A DNA stretch of 64,000 bases from Yersinia massiliensis CCUG 53443 (GCF_000312485.1 NZ_HE997648.1:111834-175833); one strand, 5' to 3'. Shown: positions 34,828-44,848, counted from the stretch's first letter. Notes: generated from the letters alone by a model not told the origin. Numbers and translations: made by a program.

Positions 34828-35619
34828 ATGGCGACTAAACTGATGATGACGAATAAAGTATCAGGTTTGCTAGCGCCATCCTTTGCCGCCATTGATCGTA
34901 ATAAAGGACAGAGCTTCTGGCGGCAATGTCAGCGTCGGTACACTTTTCAACCTATCTATCGCACATCCGGAGCGTTACTGGCGATCGAGTTACTCACGGC
35001 TGTTTTTCACCCTTCATCGCCGGATACTCGCCTGAATCCGGAGGATTACTTCAATGCCATCAGTATCGGTGACCGCTTAAATGTGGTGCTGGAACAACTG
35101 AACATGATCAAGCAGTGGCACGCAATATTTGTTCACCACTCAGTGTTGGTGTCGATCAACATCGATGGTCAGGCGTTAATGGCGATGCAAGATGACAGAC
35201 AGGCCAAACTGCTGATAGACGCTATGCCTTATGTCCGCTTTGAATTACTCGAGCATGTCGATACCTCCCTTGATACCCCCTTTGCGCGCATTGCCGAAGC
35301 TGATCGACTGTGGCTGGACGATTTTGGTAGTGGGATGGCGAATTTCACGTCATTTCTGAGTTGGCGCTATGAGTACATCAAAGTTGCCCGCGATCTGTTT
35401 ATCGTTTTGCAAGAAAGTGATGTTGGGAACCAACTGTTTTTCACGCTAATCACCTTGATGGACCGCTACAGTAAAGGGGTGATTGTCGAAGGCGTAGAAA
35501 CCTCACAAGAGTGGGCTATGGTACAACGTTCTGATGCCGCAGCCGCGCAAGGTTATTACCTTTCTCGACCCACCTCATTTGATCGATTACAGGCGCTGCC
35601 AATGCTGTTTTGTGGCTAA
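34828..35619 (+). CDS. pdeH: PdeH-like cyclic-di-GMP phosphodiesterase (EAL domain)
   Basis: The 263-residue EAL-only protein is close in length and sequence pattern to E. coli PdeH (YhjH) and has the same neighbours (kdgK, yhjG). The signature motif is present as 'AIELLTAV'; 'SVNIDG', 'LDDFGSGMANF' and 'GVIVEGVET' supply the metal- and substrate-binding residues expected in an active enzyme. It should degrade c-di-GMP and so favour motility over attachment. The stop codon lies within the first unit of a 17-bp tandem repeat. Confidence 0.92.
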   Translation: MATKLMMTNKVSGLLAPSFAAIDRNKGQSFWRQCQRRYTFQPIYRTSGALLAIELLTAVFHPSSPDTRLNPEDYFNAISIGDRLNVVLEQLNMIKQWHAIFVHHSVLVSINIDGQALMAMQDDRQAKLLIDAMPYVRFELLEHVDTSLDTPFARIAEADRLWLDDFGSGMANFTSFLSWRYEYIKVARDLFIVLQESDVGNQLFFTLITLMDRYSKGVIVEGVETSQEWAMVQRSDAAAAQGYYLSRPTSFDRLQALPMLFCG

Positions 35620-35665
35620 TGTTTTATGAGTGCTAATGTTTTATGAGTACTAATGTTTTATGAGT
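35615..35665. repeat. Three tandem copies of a 17-bp unit at the pdeH stop
   Basis: The unit GCTAATGTTTTATGAGT occurs three times in a row (35615-35631, 35632-35648, 35649-35665, the last with A for G at its first base). The first unit contains the pdeH stop codon, and a degenerate fourth start (GCCAATGCTGT) follows. Confidence 0.9.
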
Positions 35666-35903
35666 GCCAATGCTGTGATTTCCCCGCTGTTGCCTCTCCA
35701 GCGTCACGGCATTGATCTGCCCAAATAATGGATTCTATCCCATCATCGACTATGGTTAGTGTAGTCTTCTAAATCCACAGTATTCATCGGCTCATCACTT
35801 TCCTGACTGATTTTTCGACTAAAATACCGCAAAGTGACCCTCGAATAAGCACACCATAACGGTGGATTTAGCATTATCTTCTGATGACTGGCATGGAGCT
35901 ATT

Positions 35904-38018
35904 ATGACCAAAACTGGAAAAGTGCTCACGGGCATTGGCGGCGTGATTGTTCTGTTGGTGGTGGCGATGATTGTGTTTGTGATGACTTTCGACTGGAATC
36001 GCCTCAAACCAACGATTAACGAAAAAGTGTCCACTGAATTGCAGCGACCATTTGCCATTCGTGGCAATTTGGGGGTTGATTGGTCCCGAAAAGGCGATGA
36101 ACCAGGTTGGCGCGGCTGGGTGCCTTGGCCACATATTCATGCAGAAGATTTGGTGTTGGGCAATCCACCGGATCTAGTGAGCGATAAAAAGGCCGACGAT
36201 AAAACCGATTCTACAGCATTTCCCTCCGGTGAAATGGTCATCCTCAAACGAGTCGATGCGAGCATCGCACCGTTAGCCTTACTGGCGAAAGAAGTCTGGA
36301 TCCCCCGAATTTGGCTAACACAACCGGATGCTCACTTGTTGCGGCTAGCTGACGGCAAAAATAACTGGACGTTTCATCTGGCCAATAGCCCAACAGAAGG
36401 TGAGAACACCGCATCCTCTTGGTCGGTCAATATCGACGATATCGTTTTTGACCGTGGTGAAATTAACCTGAACGATGCCACTTTAAAAGCGGACCTGCGC
36501 GCTGTGATTGATCCCTTGGGTAAACCTTTGCCATTCGCCGAAGTGACCGGCACGGACAACAAAGAGAAAAAAGGCCAGCAGGCTGCAAATAACGGGCAAA
36601 GCAACACGGAAGACTATATTTTCGGTTGGAAGGTTGACGGCAAGTATCAGGGCCAGCCATTGACGGGCAGTGGCAAAATTGGCGGTATGTTGTCGATGAG
36701 TGACGCGAGCCGGCCATTCCCGTTGCAGGCTGATTTACGCTCGGGCTCAACTCGAATCGTGGTGGCCGGTACTTTAACGGACCCGGGCAATCTGGCGGGT
36801 TTGGATTTGCAATTGAAATTCTCGGGTGCGAGCTTGGATAACCTCTATCCGCTTATCGGTGTATTACTGCCCGCGACGCCGCCTTACAACACCGATGGCC
36901 GCTTAGTCGCGAGCCTCAAGCAAGCGGGTGGCGCAGTTTATCGCTATGAAAACTTTAACGGTAAGATTGGCGACAGCGATATTCACGGTGATTTGACCTA
37001 TGCCGCCAGCCAACCGCGCCCCAAATTAACCGGCAAAATGTCATCAGAGAAATTACGCTTTGCCGATTTAGCGCCATTGATTGGGGCTGACTCCAATCAG
37101 GAAAAAGCGAATCGTGGCGAGCGAAATCGCCAACCGGCTAATAAGGTCTTACCGACTGAAAAGTTTGATACCAAAAGCTGGGACGTCATGGATGCCGATG
37201 TGACCTATGCAGCGAAACGTATTGAACGCGATAAATCATTGCCGCTGAGTAACCTGTCGACGCATGTGGTGCTGAATAATGGGGAGCTGTTACTCGATCC
37301 ATTACGCTTCGGCATGGCAGGGGGGAACTTGAATGCGACACTACGGCTGAATGGCAACAAGAACCCGATGCAAGGCAAGGTTGATCTCCATGCCCGCAAG
37401 CTGCAATTGAAAGAGCTATTGCCAGAGGTCACGGCGATGCGTAACAGCTTGGGGCAACTGAATGGCGACGCGTCCTTTACGGCGAGCGGTAACTCGGTTG
37501 CCGCCCTACTGGCCACCAGTAATGGCAACCTACGTTTGCTGCTCAACCAAGGATTGATCAGCCGCAGTTTGATGGAGTTACTGGGTCTGAATGTGGGTAA
37601 CTATGTGGTGGCGAAGTTGTTTGGTGATGATGAGGTGAAGATTAACTGTGCAGTGGCAGATATTCAGCTACGTAATGGGCTAGCCACACCACGGTTGTTT
37701 GTCATCGATACCGAAAACGCCATTATCAGTGTGACGGGCAATATTAACTTCGCGACCGAACGATTGGATTTATCCATCGATCCAGAGAGTAAAGGGCTGC
37801 GTATTCTGACCTTACGTTCCCCGCTCTATGTGAAGGGGACGTTTAAGCAACCGGATGCGGGAGTCAAAGCGGGGCCATTGATCGCCCGAGGCACCATTGC
37901 GGCGGTGTTGGGGGTTGCGCTGACGCCAGCGGCGGCATTACTGGCACTGATTTCCCCCAGCGAAGCTGAAGAGAATCAATGCACACCCTTGCTGAATAAA
38001 ATGAAGCAGAAAAAATAA
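35904..38018 (+). CDS. yhjG: AsmA family protein YhjG
   Basis: The protein has 704 residues with one N-terminal membrane anchor ('VLTGIGGVIVLLVVAMIVFV') and a long periplasmic AsmA-type body of repeated beta-rich modules; the C-terminal conserved block includes 'DLSIDPESKGLRILTLRSPL'. AsmA-like proteins act as bridges for phospholipid transport or influence outer-membrane assembly. The start at 35904 follows 'GGAGCT'; the frame is open for 14 more codons upstream. The position after the PdeH gene is as in E. coli. Confidence 0.9.
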   Translation: MTKTGKVLTGIGGVIVLLVVAMIVFVMTFDWNRLKPTINEKVSTELQRPFAIRGNLGVDWSRKGDEPGWRGWVPWPHIHAEDLVLGNPPDLVSDKKADDKTDSTAFPSGEMVILKRVDASIAPLALLAKEVWIPRIWLTQPDAHLLRLADGKNNWTFHLANSPTEGENTASSWSVNIDDIVFDRGEINLNDATLKADLRAVIDPLGKPLPFAEVTGTDNKEKKGQQAANNGQSNTEDYIFGWKVDGKYQGQPLTGSGKIGGMLSMSDASRPFPLQADLRSGSTRIVVAGTLTDPGNLAGLDLQLKFSGASLDNLYPLIGVLLPATPPYNTDGRLVASLKQAGGAVYRYENFNGKIGDSDIHGDLTYAASQPRPKLTGKMSSEKLRFADLAPLIGADSNQEKANRGERNRQPANKVLPTEKFDTKSWDVMDADVTYAAKRIERDKSLPLSNLSTHVVLNNGELLLDPLRFGMAGGNLNATLRLNGNKNPMQGKVDLHARKLQLKELLPEVTAMRNSLGQLNGDASFTASGNSVAALLATSNGNLRLLLNQGLISRSLMELLGLNVGNYVVAKLFGDDEVKINCAVADIQLRNGLATPRLFVIDTENAIISVTGNINFATERLDLSIDPESKGLRILTLRSPLYVKGTFKQPDAGVKAGPLIARGTIAAVLGVALTPAAALLALISPSEAEENQCTPLLNKMKQKK

Positions 38019-38026
38019 CTAGCTAG

Positions 38027-38806
38027 CTAGTGTATCGGTGGTTGGGGAAGCAACTGACAAGCGTGATCCTGCAACTCCTCCACTGATGCACGGTGTAGCT
38101 TCGACACACTGGCTTTACTGGCAAGCAGCAAAAATTCACCGTTCGGCAAAGCCGTCATGGCTAAACCATAACTGCCCATCTGATCTTTTGCCCCAGAGAC
38201 TTCATCGGCGAGTAAGCGAAACGCGCCTAAATGTTGTAATTCGATTGCTGTGGTGCGCCGAACTAAATAATCATGGCCCAATAGGCCACCGGTTAAGGGT
38301 TGCCATTGTGGGCTGAAATTGGCCACATGTGCTGCTAGCGCCTTTTTTACCTCTGGTTTCAGGCAAGAGATATGAATATGTAACTGGTTCTGAGAGCGGC
38401 CAAATTGCGAATTAATGGTGAGGGAGATAATTGAATCATCAATGGGCGCGCCATATTTATCAGCCATAAAGTGGCGAGCTTGCCAAGCATCCCAAAAGTA
38501 GTTCGGGCTGTTGGCCGCGAGTATCTGAGGGCTTTCTATACCTGTGACTTTTTCCGTCGGCATCAATAAATATTGCAATGGCCCATGCATATCTTTGTAC
38601 ACCACAAATCCCCCCTGAGTATCAACCTCAACGCAAGGCTGCGGGTCATGATTGGCTTCCATATTCGGCACGCATTGTTGGCTGACAATTCGCCACAATG
38701 CATCGGCATGATTAGAGCGCGTTTGGTAGGCTGCAAGCAGTCCAATAACCGCTATCAACACCAATATAATCCCTCTAAATTCCGTTTTTTTTATCGCGCG
38801 TGACAT
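38027..38806 (-). CDS. cdh: CDP-diacylglycerol pyrophosphatase
   Basis: The 259-residue protein aligns by eye with E. coli Cdh: an N-terminal membrane anchor ('GIILVLIAVIGLLAAYQTRS'), then 'LWRIVSQQCVPN', 'GPLQYLLMPT', 'SPNYFWDAWQAR', the HIT-like catalytic motif 'QNQLHIHISC' and 'MGSYGLAM'. It cleaves CDP-diacylglycerol to phosphatidate and CMP at the membrane. It is convergent with yhjG, with only 8 bases between the stops. In E. coli cdh lies elsewhere. Confidence 0.92.
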   Translation of the reverse strand: MSRAIKKTEFRGIILVLIAVIGLLAAYQTRSNHADALWRIVSQQCVPNMEANHDPQPCVEVDTQGGFVVYKDMHGPLQYLLMPTEKVTGIESPQILAANSPNYFWDAWQARHFMADKYGAPIDDSIISLTINSQFGRSQNQLHIHISCLKPEVKKALAAHVANFSPQWQPLTGGLLGHDYLVRRTTAIELQHLGAFRLLADEVSGAKDQMGSYGLAMTALPNGEFLLLASKASVSKLHRASVEELQDHACQLLPQPPIH

Positions 38807-38929
38807 AGGTGGTCCTTCACTTTAGATGATGGGCCATCAGTGTAATGACAAATTTGAAACAAGGGCAGACCCCATGATGCTGAGTTAGCATTATGGGGTG
38901 TTGGCCTTAGTGGGTAGGGGGTTAACGCA

Positions 38930-39916
38930 CTAACGTGTTTTTTCGCCTGAACTTGGCGGTAAGGTGTCGTCCTCAGCATATTGGGCCGTGGCAATCCAAG
39001 CGGCGCAAAAGAGGGTCAATCGAGCAAAGAAGTAGAAAAAAGCCATCAAACCAATAACGGAACCAAATGCTGCGCCAGATGGTGAACTGGCAAGGCGTGG
39101 CAGCATCATGGTCATAATAAATTTGATAATTTCAAAGCCGATAGCCGCAATTAGCGTACCGCGCAGCAGGGCTTTTTTCTTGGGTTTATGTCGTGGCAGA
39201 ATCCAGAATATCCATAAAAATAACAGATAATTAGCGGCTATCGAGATCGACATTGCAATCAAGGTCATGGCAGGTCGTAGCCATTCAATATCCCCCAGCC
39301 CTAATGCGTTGACGATGGCTGATTGCGCCGCACCCGCGATAGACGTCAGTGAGAGCGTGATAATGAGCGCGACAACTAACCCGATGAGCGAGACAAAATC
39401 GCGAGCATAGCGATAATAGAATCTCTCCTGATCCTGCGGGTTACGTTCCCAGACATCCCGTGACTGAGCGCGGATAGCTTCACGTAAATTCCCCATCCAA
39501 CTGATACCGGAATAAAGCGCAATCGCCAAGCCGGTCAACCCGACCGTGGTTCGCTGCTGAATAGCGGTATTGACCGTATTTTTGAGGGTGGCCGCTAGCG
39601 AAGGATCACTGATGGTATTCACGATTTTATTAATCAATTCAGCCAGTAGGTCAGGGTTTGATGCCAGAACAAAACCCACGGCGGCGAAAGAAACCATCAA
39701 AATGGGGATCAGTGACAAAAACGAAAAATACGTAATAGCAGCCCCAAACTGGCTACCTAATCGGTCATTAAAACGATCTGTGGCACGGATAAGGTGGGCG
39801 ACCGCCGGATATTTTTTCACTCGCAGTGTCATTCGTGTCATATAAGAAATCGCTTTCTTACCCGATTCAATGCTCGACGACAGTGGTGCGGCGCTGTTTT
39901 TCGGTGCGTTCGGCAT
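38930..39916 (-). CDS. yhjD: Inner membrane protein YhjD (YihY/BrkB family)
   Basis: This polytopic membrane protein has 328 residues and about six hydrophobic segments, and carries the YihY/virulence factor BrkB family pattern ('FGAAITYFSFLSLIPILMVS', 'GISWMGNLREAIRAQSRDVW'). In E. coli YhjD variants affect lipopolysaccharide export suppression. The start at 39916 is preceded by 'AAGGAGA'; an ATG six codons upstream overlaps that ribosome site. The C-terminus is charged. Confidence 0.9.
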   Translation of the reverse strand: MPNAPKNSAAPLSSSIESGKKAISYMTRMTLRVKKYPAVAHLIRATDRFNDRLGSQFGAAITYFSFLSLIPILMVSFAAVGFVLASNPDLLAELINKIVNTISDPSLAATLKNTVNTAIQQRTTVGLTGLAIALYSGISWMGNLREAIRAQSRDVWERNPQDQERFYYRYARDFVSLIGLVVALIITLSLTSIAGAAQSAIVNALGLGDIEWLRPAMTLIAMSISIAANYLLFLWIFWILPRHKPKKKALLRGTLIAAIGFEIIKFIMTMMLPRLASSPSGAAFGSVIGLMAFFYFFARLTLFCAAWIATAQYAEDDTLPPSSGEKTR

Positions 39917-40319
39917 AATTCTCCTTAAATGCATTAATCCATGCCTTATGCAGATGATTCCTCTACAAAATATGACATTAGCTGATAAGTAATCTGTTGA
40001 TAATAGCAGAGTCGATAGTTATCACAAATGCAGTGGACAAAATCTAGCGTTAATCTATTTAAAAATTATCACTAATACGCTTATTAAGAATCACCATTAA
40101 ATCTTAAATAAAAATCTTAACGCCTATATTATAGAAATATATCTCTATTAGCGGTTGCGCATTCTTATATTAAATATATAGTTAAAATTATATTTCCAAT
40201 TAACTGAAATGATTGCTTATGGAGAATTAACCTCTCCGTCAAACAACTATCGTAAAAATAAAATAATCAATAAATCTAAGATTTTCTTCCCTTCATTTAT
40301 TTATATTTGGGTTGTTAAT
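39917..40319. promoter_or_regulatory. AT-rich region upstream of the autotransporter
   Basis: About 400 bases between divergent yhjD and the autotransporter are very AT-rich in the right half, with multiple TTAAATAT-type runs. The frame of the autotransporter is open back to 40209, but the extra 37 residues are not signal-like. Probably the region holds the promoter and a long leader. No specific operator was recognised. Confidence 0.45.
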
Positions 40320-43300
40320 ATGAGAATAAATAAAACAGCAGCTCGACCCTATTTCAGCAAAACACTTCTTGCCACTTTGCTATTACCCACTTTTAGCCCC
40401 CTTGATAGCTGTGTGGCACAAACTATCAGTGTCACTGATGGTCGTACCGTCGCGATTTCAGGGGATTACGACTCAAGCGGTCACTACCAGCCTGCGGTGA
40501 TAGTGAAGGGGGTAGGCAGCACCGTGACTGGGGCGTCAGACCTCGCAATATACACCACTGGGCGAGTCGGTAATGGCGTCAACCTCTCTCAAGGCGGAGC
40601 CCTCAAATTGCAGGGTTCCATTATTAGGACGGAAGGAGAGTTCGCTGCGGGTATTCGTAACAGTGAGGGGACGATTAATCTGCAAGGGGGGGTAATAATG
40701 ACGAGTGGCGATAAGGGAAGTGGTATTTATTCCGCGGGAATCGGTAGTCGAGTGAATATTAATGGCACCGTCTTGAATATTTCAGGCGACCACGCTAATG
40801 CAGTGGAAGGGTTTGATGGTGCAAAATTAACCTTGAATAATACGATAATGAATATCAGTGGTGGGCATGGTATTTATTTGGATGATTTTGGCACCACATT
40901 AACCGGTACAAATAACGCTATTCACAACACCCATTCTGACAGGGAGAGCGGCATTGGCGTTTATATCGCCAATGGTGGATTAAATGCCACATTGGATAAC
41001 ACAACGTTGAATATGACTGAGGGATATGCCGGTGTCGCTGTCGGGCAAGACTCCATGATCACGATGAATGGCCTGACCGTCACGGGTACGATGAATAACG
41101 TATTTGATATCAATGGCAGCGCCAATATCAGTAATGCCAATATTGATCTCGTTTCTGGCGCAGTACTGCGTGCCGCAGGCGACAACCTGGGGAATAAAGC
41201 CGTTATCGTTTTCAATAACGTCAATGCGATTTCTCGCGGTGGGAATTCTGCGCTGGTAGATGTAAATTCGTACACCGATGTCACGCTTCATGGCGGCTCG
41301 TACCATACTAAAAGTGCTTATGCCACGGGGGTTTGGGTACCGGATAACACATCATCAGTAAATATTAGCCATGCCACAGTCATGACGGATGGGAACAATG
41401 CGATTGCCATTGAGAACCGAGGAACCGCAGTCGCTTCCCATACCACGGTAAAAACCACGGGCGATAACGCCCATGGCCTTTATTCTCAATCAATATTTAA
41501 TGCCACCAATATGTTTATCTCGACAATGGGGAATGGCAGTGCGGGGGCCATCACGGCTAAACGGAGTCACCTCAATCTTGATGGCGCAACGGTCCAGACG
41601 ATGGGCGATGCGAGCATGGTATTAGGGACTTTTGTCGGGTCATCCATCAACGCCAACAATCTGGTCGGCACATCCAGTGGCACCAATGCCTATGCACTGT
41701 GGACGCAAGCCCGTGGCACCATGGTGTTGCAGAACAGCCAAATAACCACGACGGGTATGGATGCGGGCGGTATTTATGCCGCCGGTGCTGATGCGATTTA
41801 CAGCGAAGTGACATTAGACAACGCTCAAATTGTCAGTGAACAGGGGACTGGGGTTCGGGCCATTGGTGCCAATATCAATATCGAGCTAAAAAATGGGTCG
41901 CAGCTCGTCGGCGGTAACGGTTTGCTCGTGAATGCCAATACCCATGTCGGCACAACGGCCTCACCGCTAAATATCATCAGCAACGTCAATTTGAAGGCGG
42001 ACAACCATTCTGTTCTGGTCGGCGATATTCAGGCGGATGCCAATAACAATGTCAGTCTGACGCTAACAAATAACGCAACTTGGACCGGGGCGGCACTTAA
42101 CGCCGCTCATATTGATATCGACCAGAGCAGCCGTTGGAATGTGACCAGTGATGCCGATGTGAGATCACTAAATGTGTTGGGCCAAGTGAATTTTCTTTCT
42201 ACGGCCAACCGTGGCGCGGCTACAGCTCGGAGCCATGATTTCAATACCTTAACCGTGAACGGGGACTTAACCGGCAATGGTCGTTTTGTCTTTAATGCAC
42301 GGCTAGGCGATGACAACTCACCGGCGGATAGGCTGCATGTGACAGGCAATGCGACAGGTGAACATAATGTCACGGTGGTGAATCAAGGAGGGCTGGGCGC
42401 ATTAACCACCGGTTCAGGGATCCCATTGATTCGCGTTGACGGCGATGCCCGCTATAGCCAGTTTTTGATGAGCAACCTCGTGACCGCCGGCGCCTATAAA
42501 TATTATTTATACCAAACTGATGAACACAGTTGGAATTTACAATCTTATCTGTCACCGGTCGACCCTGCTGACCCTGCTGACCCTGCTGACCCTGCTGACC
42601 CTGCTGACCCTGCTGACCCTGTGGGCCCTGCGAACCCAGCAGATCCTGGCAAACCCATTACCGTTATGCCGAGCCGCCCAAAGCAACCTGTGATCGCCTA
42701 TCGTGACGAAGTGGCTGGCTATATTGCGGCTCCTTGGCTTAATGCCTTTTACGGTTTTACAACATTAGGTCGTTTAAACGAGCGCCGTGGTTCAGTTAAA
42801 GGGGCCACGAATGGTTTCAATCAAGCATCTTGGGGACGAATCAGTGGGCAGCATAACCACTTTGATGCGGGCCGTTTTAGTTATGGCTCAGATATTCGCT
42901 TTGCGCAGTTGGGTCATGATCTTTACCAAGCTGAAAATACGCTGGGAACGCAGGTCACGGCAGGGGTGATGATGACGCTTGGTCAGCAGAAAACCGATAC
43001 GCAGGATAAAGCGCGTGCGATACGTCCAGAGTTATCAATTGATACCGGCAAAATCACAACTGATGCCTATGGCGTAGGAGGCTATTACACACTAATCACC
43101 TCGCAGGGTGGCTACGTTGATCTCGTCGGGCAGGGAACGCTATACCGCAACCGCTATCAAAGCCAGCATGATGCTAGACAGAATGGTTATGGGGTAGCGA
43201 TGTCTGCCGAAGTCGGTCAGGCATACCTTATCGCCAATAACTGGAAAGTCGCTCCACAGGGCCAGTTGAAGTACCAATACTTGCATCTCAGTGGTTTCAG

Positions 43301-43631
43301 CGATGATATTTCTGGCGTTAATGGCACCCATTATTCTATCGGAGAAGCTCGTACAGGCTTGCGAGTCTTCCGTGAGGCAACCCTGTCACAAGTTATAACG
43401 CCTTATTTCTCAACGGACATCGTGTATCAACTGGGTGATAACCCCGAAGTGACCATTGATACCGCAAGCCTACGCCCGACATTCAGCCAAACCTACTGGC
43501 AGGGCGGTGCAGGGGTTAATGCCAAAGTGAATAGCAACGTTGATATTTATGTAGATGCTAAATATCAACGCGCCTTTGATGGCGAGATGGACGGTTATAC
43601 GGGCAACTTGGGAGTGAAAGTCAGTTTCTGA
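40320..43631 (+). CDS. Type Va autotransporter (pertactin-like passenger, Asp-Pro-Ala hinge)
   Basis: The protein of about 1103 residues has three parts. A signal peptide ('MRINKTAARPYFSKTLLATL' and on to about residue 33, 'SCVA') is followed by a long beta-helical passenger with many 'NISGGHG', 'TLDNTTLNMT'-type repeats. A hinge of six Asp-Pro-Ala triplets starts near residue 748. The C-terminal beta-barrel of about 260 residues ends in 'LGVKVSF', the aromatic outer-membrane signature. It would be surface exposed, as adhesin or similar; no protease motif is seen. The start at 40320 is chosen for a normal signal peptide, but 40209 is also open and an extended signal cannot be excluded. Confidence 0.88.
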   Translation: MRINKTAARPYFSKTLLATLLLPTFSPLDSCVAQTISVTDGRTVAISGDYDSSGHYQPAVIVKGVGSTVTGASDLAIYTTGRVGNGVNLSQGGALKLQGSIIRTEGEFAAGIRNSEGTINLQGGVIMTSGDKGSGIYSAGIGSRVNINGTVLNISGDHANAVEGFDGAKLTLNNTIMNISGGHGIYLDDFGTTLTGTNNAIHNTHSDRESGIGVYIANGGLNATLDNTTLNMTEGYAGVAVGQDSMITMNGLTVTGTMNNVFDINGSANISNANIDLVSGAVLRAAGDNLGNKAVIVFNNVNAISRGGNSALVDVNSYTDVTLHGGSYHTKSAYATGVWVPDNTSSVNISHATVMTDGNNAIAIENRGTAVASHTTVKTTGDNAHGLYSQSIFNATNMFISTMGNGSAGAITAKRSHLNLDGATVQTMGDASMVLGTFVGSSINANNLVGTSSGTNAYALWTQARGTMVLQNSQITTTGMDAGGIYAAGADAIYSEVTLDNAQIVSEQGTGVRAIGANINIELKNGSQLVGGNGLLVNANTHVGTTASPLNIISNVNLKADNHSVLVGDIQADANNNVSLTLTNNATWTGAALNAAHIDIDQSSRWNVTSDADVRSLNVLGQVNFLSTANRGAATARSHDFNTLTVNGDLTGNGRFVFNARLGDDNSPADRLHVTGNATGEHNVTVVNQGGLGALTTGSGIPLIRVDGDARYSQFLMSNLVTAGAYKYYLYQTDEHSWNLQSYLSPVDPADPADPADPADPADPADPVGPANPADPGKPITVMPSRPKQPVIAYRDEVAGYIAAPWLNAFYGFTTLGRLNERRGSVKGATNGFNQASWGRISGQHNHFDAGRFSYGSDIRFAQLGHDLYQAENTLGTQVTAGVMMTLGQQKTDTQDKARAIRPELSIDTGKITTDAYGVGGYYTLITSQGGYVDLVGQGTLYRNRYQSQHDARQNGYGVAMSAEVGQAYLIANNWKVAPQGQLKYQYLHLSGFSDDISGVNGTHYSIGEARTGLRVFREATLSQVITPYFSTDIVYQLGDNPEVTIDTASLRPTFSQTYWQGGAGVNAKVNSNVDIYVDAKYQRAFDGEMDGYTGNLGVKVSF
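42561..42614 (+). repeat. Six perfect 9-bp tandem repeats encoding Asp-Pro-Ala
   Basis: GACCCTGCT occurs six times without change, followed by degenerate copies (GACCCTGTG, GGCCCTGCG and on to 42650). Because the unit is three codons, copy-number change would alter hinge length but keep frame. Confidence 0.95.
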
Positions 43632-43691
43632 GTGATGGAGGTGAACTAACGAATTCTTGATCGCTAATAATAAAAAGGCTTTAGAAACGAC

Positions 43692-43714
43692 GAAGCCCAC
43701 CTAGGGTGGGCTTC
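43692..43714 (+). terminator. Terminator after the autotransporter
   Basis: GAAGCCCACC and GGTGGGCTTC form a perfect 10-bp stem with loop TAG, 60 bases after the stop. The following bases are only moderately T-rich. Confidence 0.75.
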
Positions 43715-43869
43715 TATAATCGCTTTGCCTATTATGTACGCAACTAGTACCTACTGAGTAGGGGAAGTAGACAGTACAGGCTCTTGAGTCACAGGATAGG
43801 GGGCTATGATGGGGCCGTCAAGCCTAAAATAATGCTATGGTATGCGCAAAAAAATAGGGAGACTTGAAC

Positions 43870-44811
43870 ATGCCGTTACCCATTGATTACAACTATAGCC
43901 CTGTCATTGCTCTTATCTCTAGTCCTCGATTAGCAACTTATGGCGCAGCTTTTAAAACCACTTCTGACGATGAACTCTATGGAATTTATGTTTGGTCGCA
44001 ACATGCTGCGTCTGCCCTATACCCATTATTACAGAACTTAGAAATTTCATTACGTAATGCCGTCGATCAGGTCGCAAAGGAACGTTTTGGCGAGTTTTGG
44101 TGGGAGCATATTCGGTGTGCAGAACAAACTGAAGAGAACAATTTTTATCGCAATATAGAAAAGGCAAAGCTATCACTGACAAAAAACTGGCAGAAGATGG
44201 AGAAGCGCCGTCGAAGGGCGGGGAAAAAGGCCGAGCAAGTTCCTGAATGGAGCCATGATCAGATTATCGCCGCAACAGATTTTAGTACGTGGCATTTTAT
44301 CCTGAATAACTGTTTCTCCGCTTATCATCCAGTGGATAATGCCTACTATCTATGGCCAAAATCTTTAAGTAAGGTATTTAGGCATTACGCATCTATCAAT
44401 CGTGACCAGAAGAAAGTAAGAAAAGAGCTCACTGACCTACTTTTTGAAATGAGAGAATACCGAAATCGCGTATTTCATCATGAACCCATTTGGGCTAAGG
44501 CTCCCGATGTAAATGATGCAGCGAGTGCTATCGGCACTATTATTTTAAAGATCGAAAAACTGGAAAAACTCATTGGTGCAATAGAACCTAGACTCCTAAA
44601 AACGATGCAGATGGCAGGTCTTTTTAATCATGCAAGACGAGTTTGCTCAATAAAAGAGCTAAATATTTATAAAAATAGAGAGTCAATGTGTGAGCTAACT
44701 TCTGAACAAAAAGATGTGCTCTACTCCCATTGCATGGCGTCAATGGCGCGAAATGAAACCTTGATCTGGCAACAGGATAACTCAAAGTTTGGGTTACATT
44801 TGATTAATTAG
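43870..44811 (+). CDS. Abi-like protein with HEPN-type RNase motif
   Basis: The 313-residue protein resembles the AbiD/AbiF (Abi_2) family of abortive-infection proteins. The N-terminal part has 'LYGIYVWSQHAASALYPLLQ' followed by 'NLEISLRNAVDQ', and near residue 200 the motif 'EYRNRVFHHEPIW' supplies the R-X4-H pattern of HEPN ribonucleases. Such proteins are thought to cleave RNA after phage attack, and stop growth. A TTG six bases upstream is also in frame, but spacing from 'AGGGAGA' favours the ATG at 43870. It stands alone between the autotransporter and gor, with no antitoxin-like partner. Confidence 0.75.
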   Translation: MPLPIDYNYSPVIALISSPRLATYGAAFKTTSDDELYGIYVWSQHAASALYPLLQNLEISLRNAVDQVAKERFGEFWWEHIRCAEQTEENNFYRNIEKAKLSLTKNWQKMEKRRRRAGKKAEQVPEWSHDQIIAATDFSTWHFILNNCFSAYHPVDNAYYLWPKSLSKVFRHYASINRDQKKVRKELTDLLFEMREYRNRVFHHEPIWAKAPDVNDAASAIGTIILKIEKLEKLIGAIEPRLLKTMQMAGLFNHARRVCSIKELNIYKNRESMCELTSEQKDVLYSHCMASMARNETLIWQQDNSKFGLHLIN

Positions 44812-44848
44812 TAAGAAGGTTGAGTGGTGAGAAAGAAGGGGAACGAAA

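Noticed and set aside
40209..40319. N-terminal extension of the autotransporter
   Set aside because: Open and possibly an extended signal peptide, but the sequence does not look like the known extended signal region and a normal signal peptide begins at 40320. Kept as a possibility only.
42370..42555. Minus-strand small ORFs within the autotransporter gene
   Set aside because: They are shadows of the long plus-strand gene with no independent start signals.
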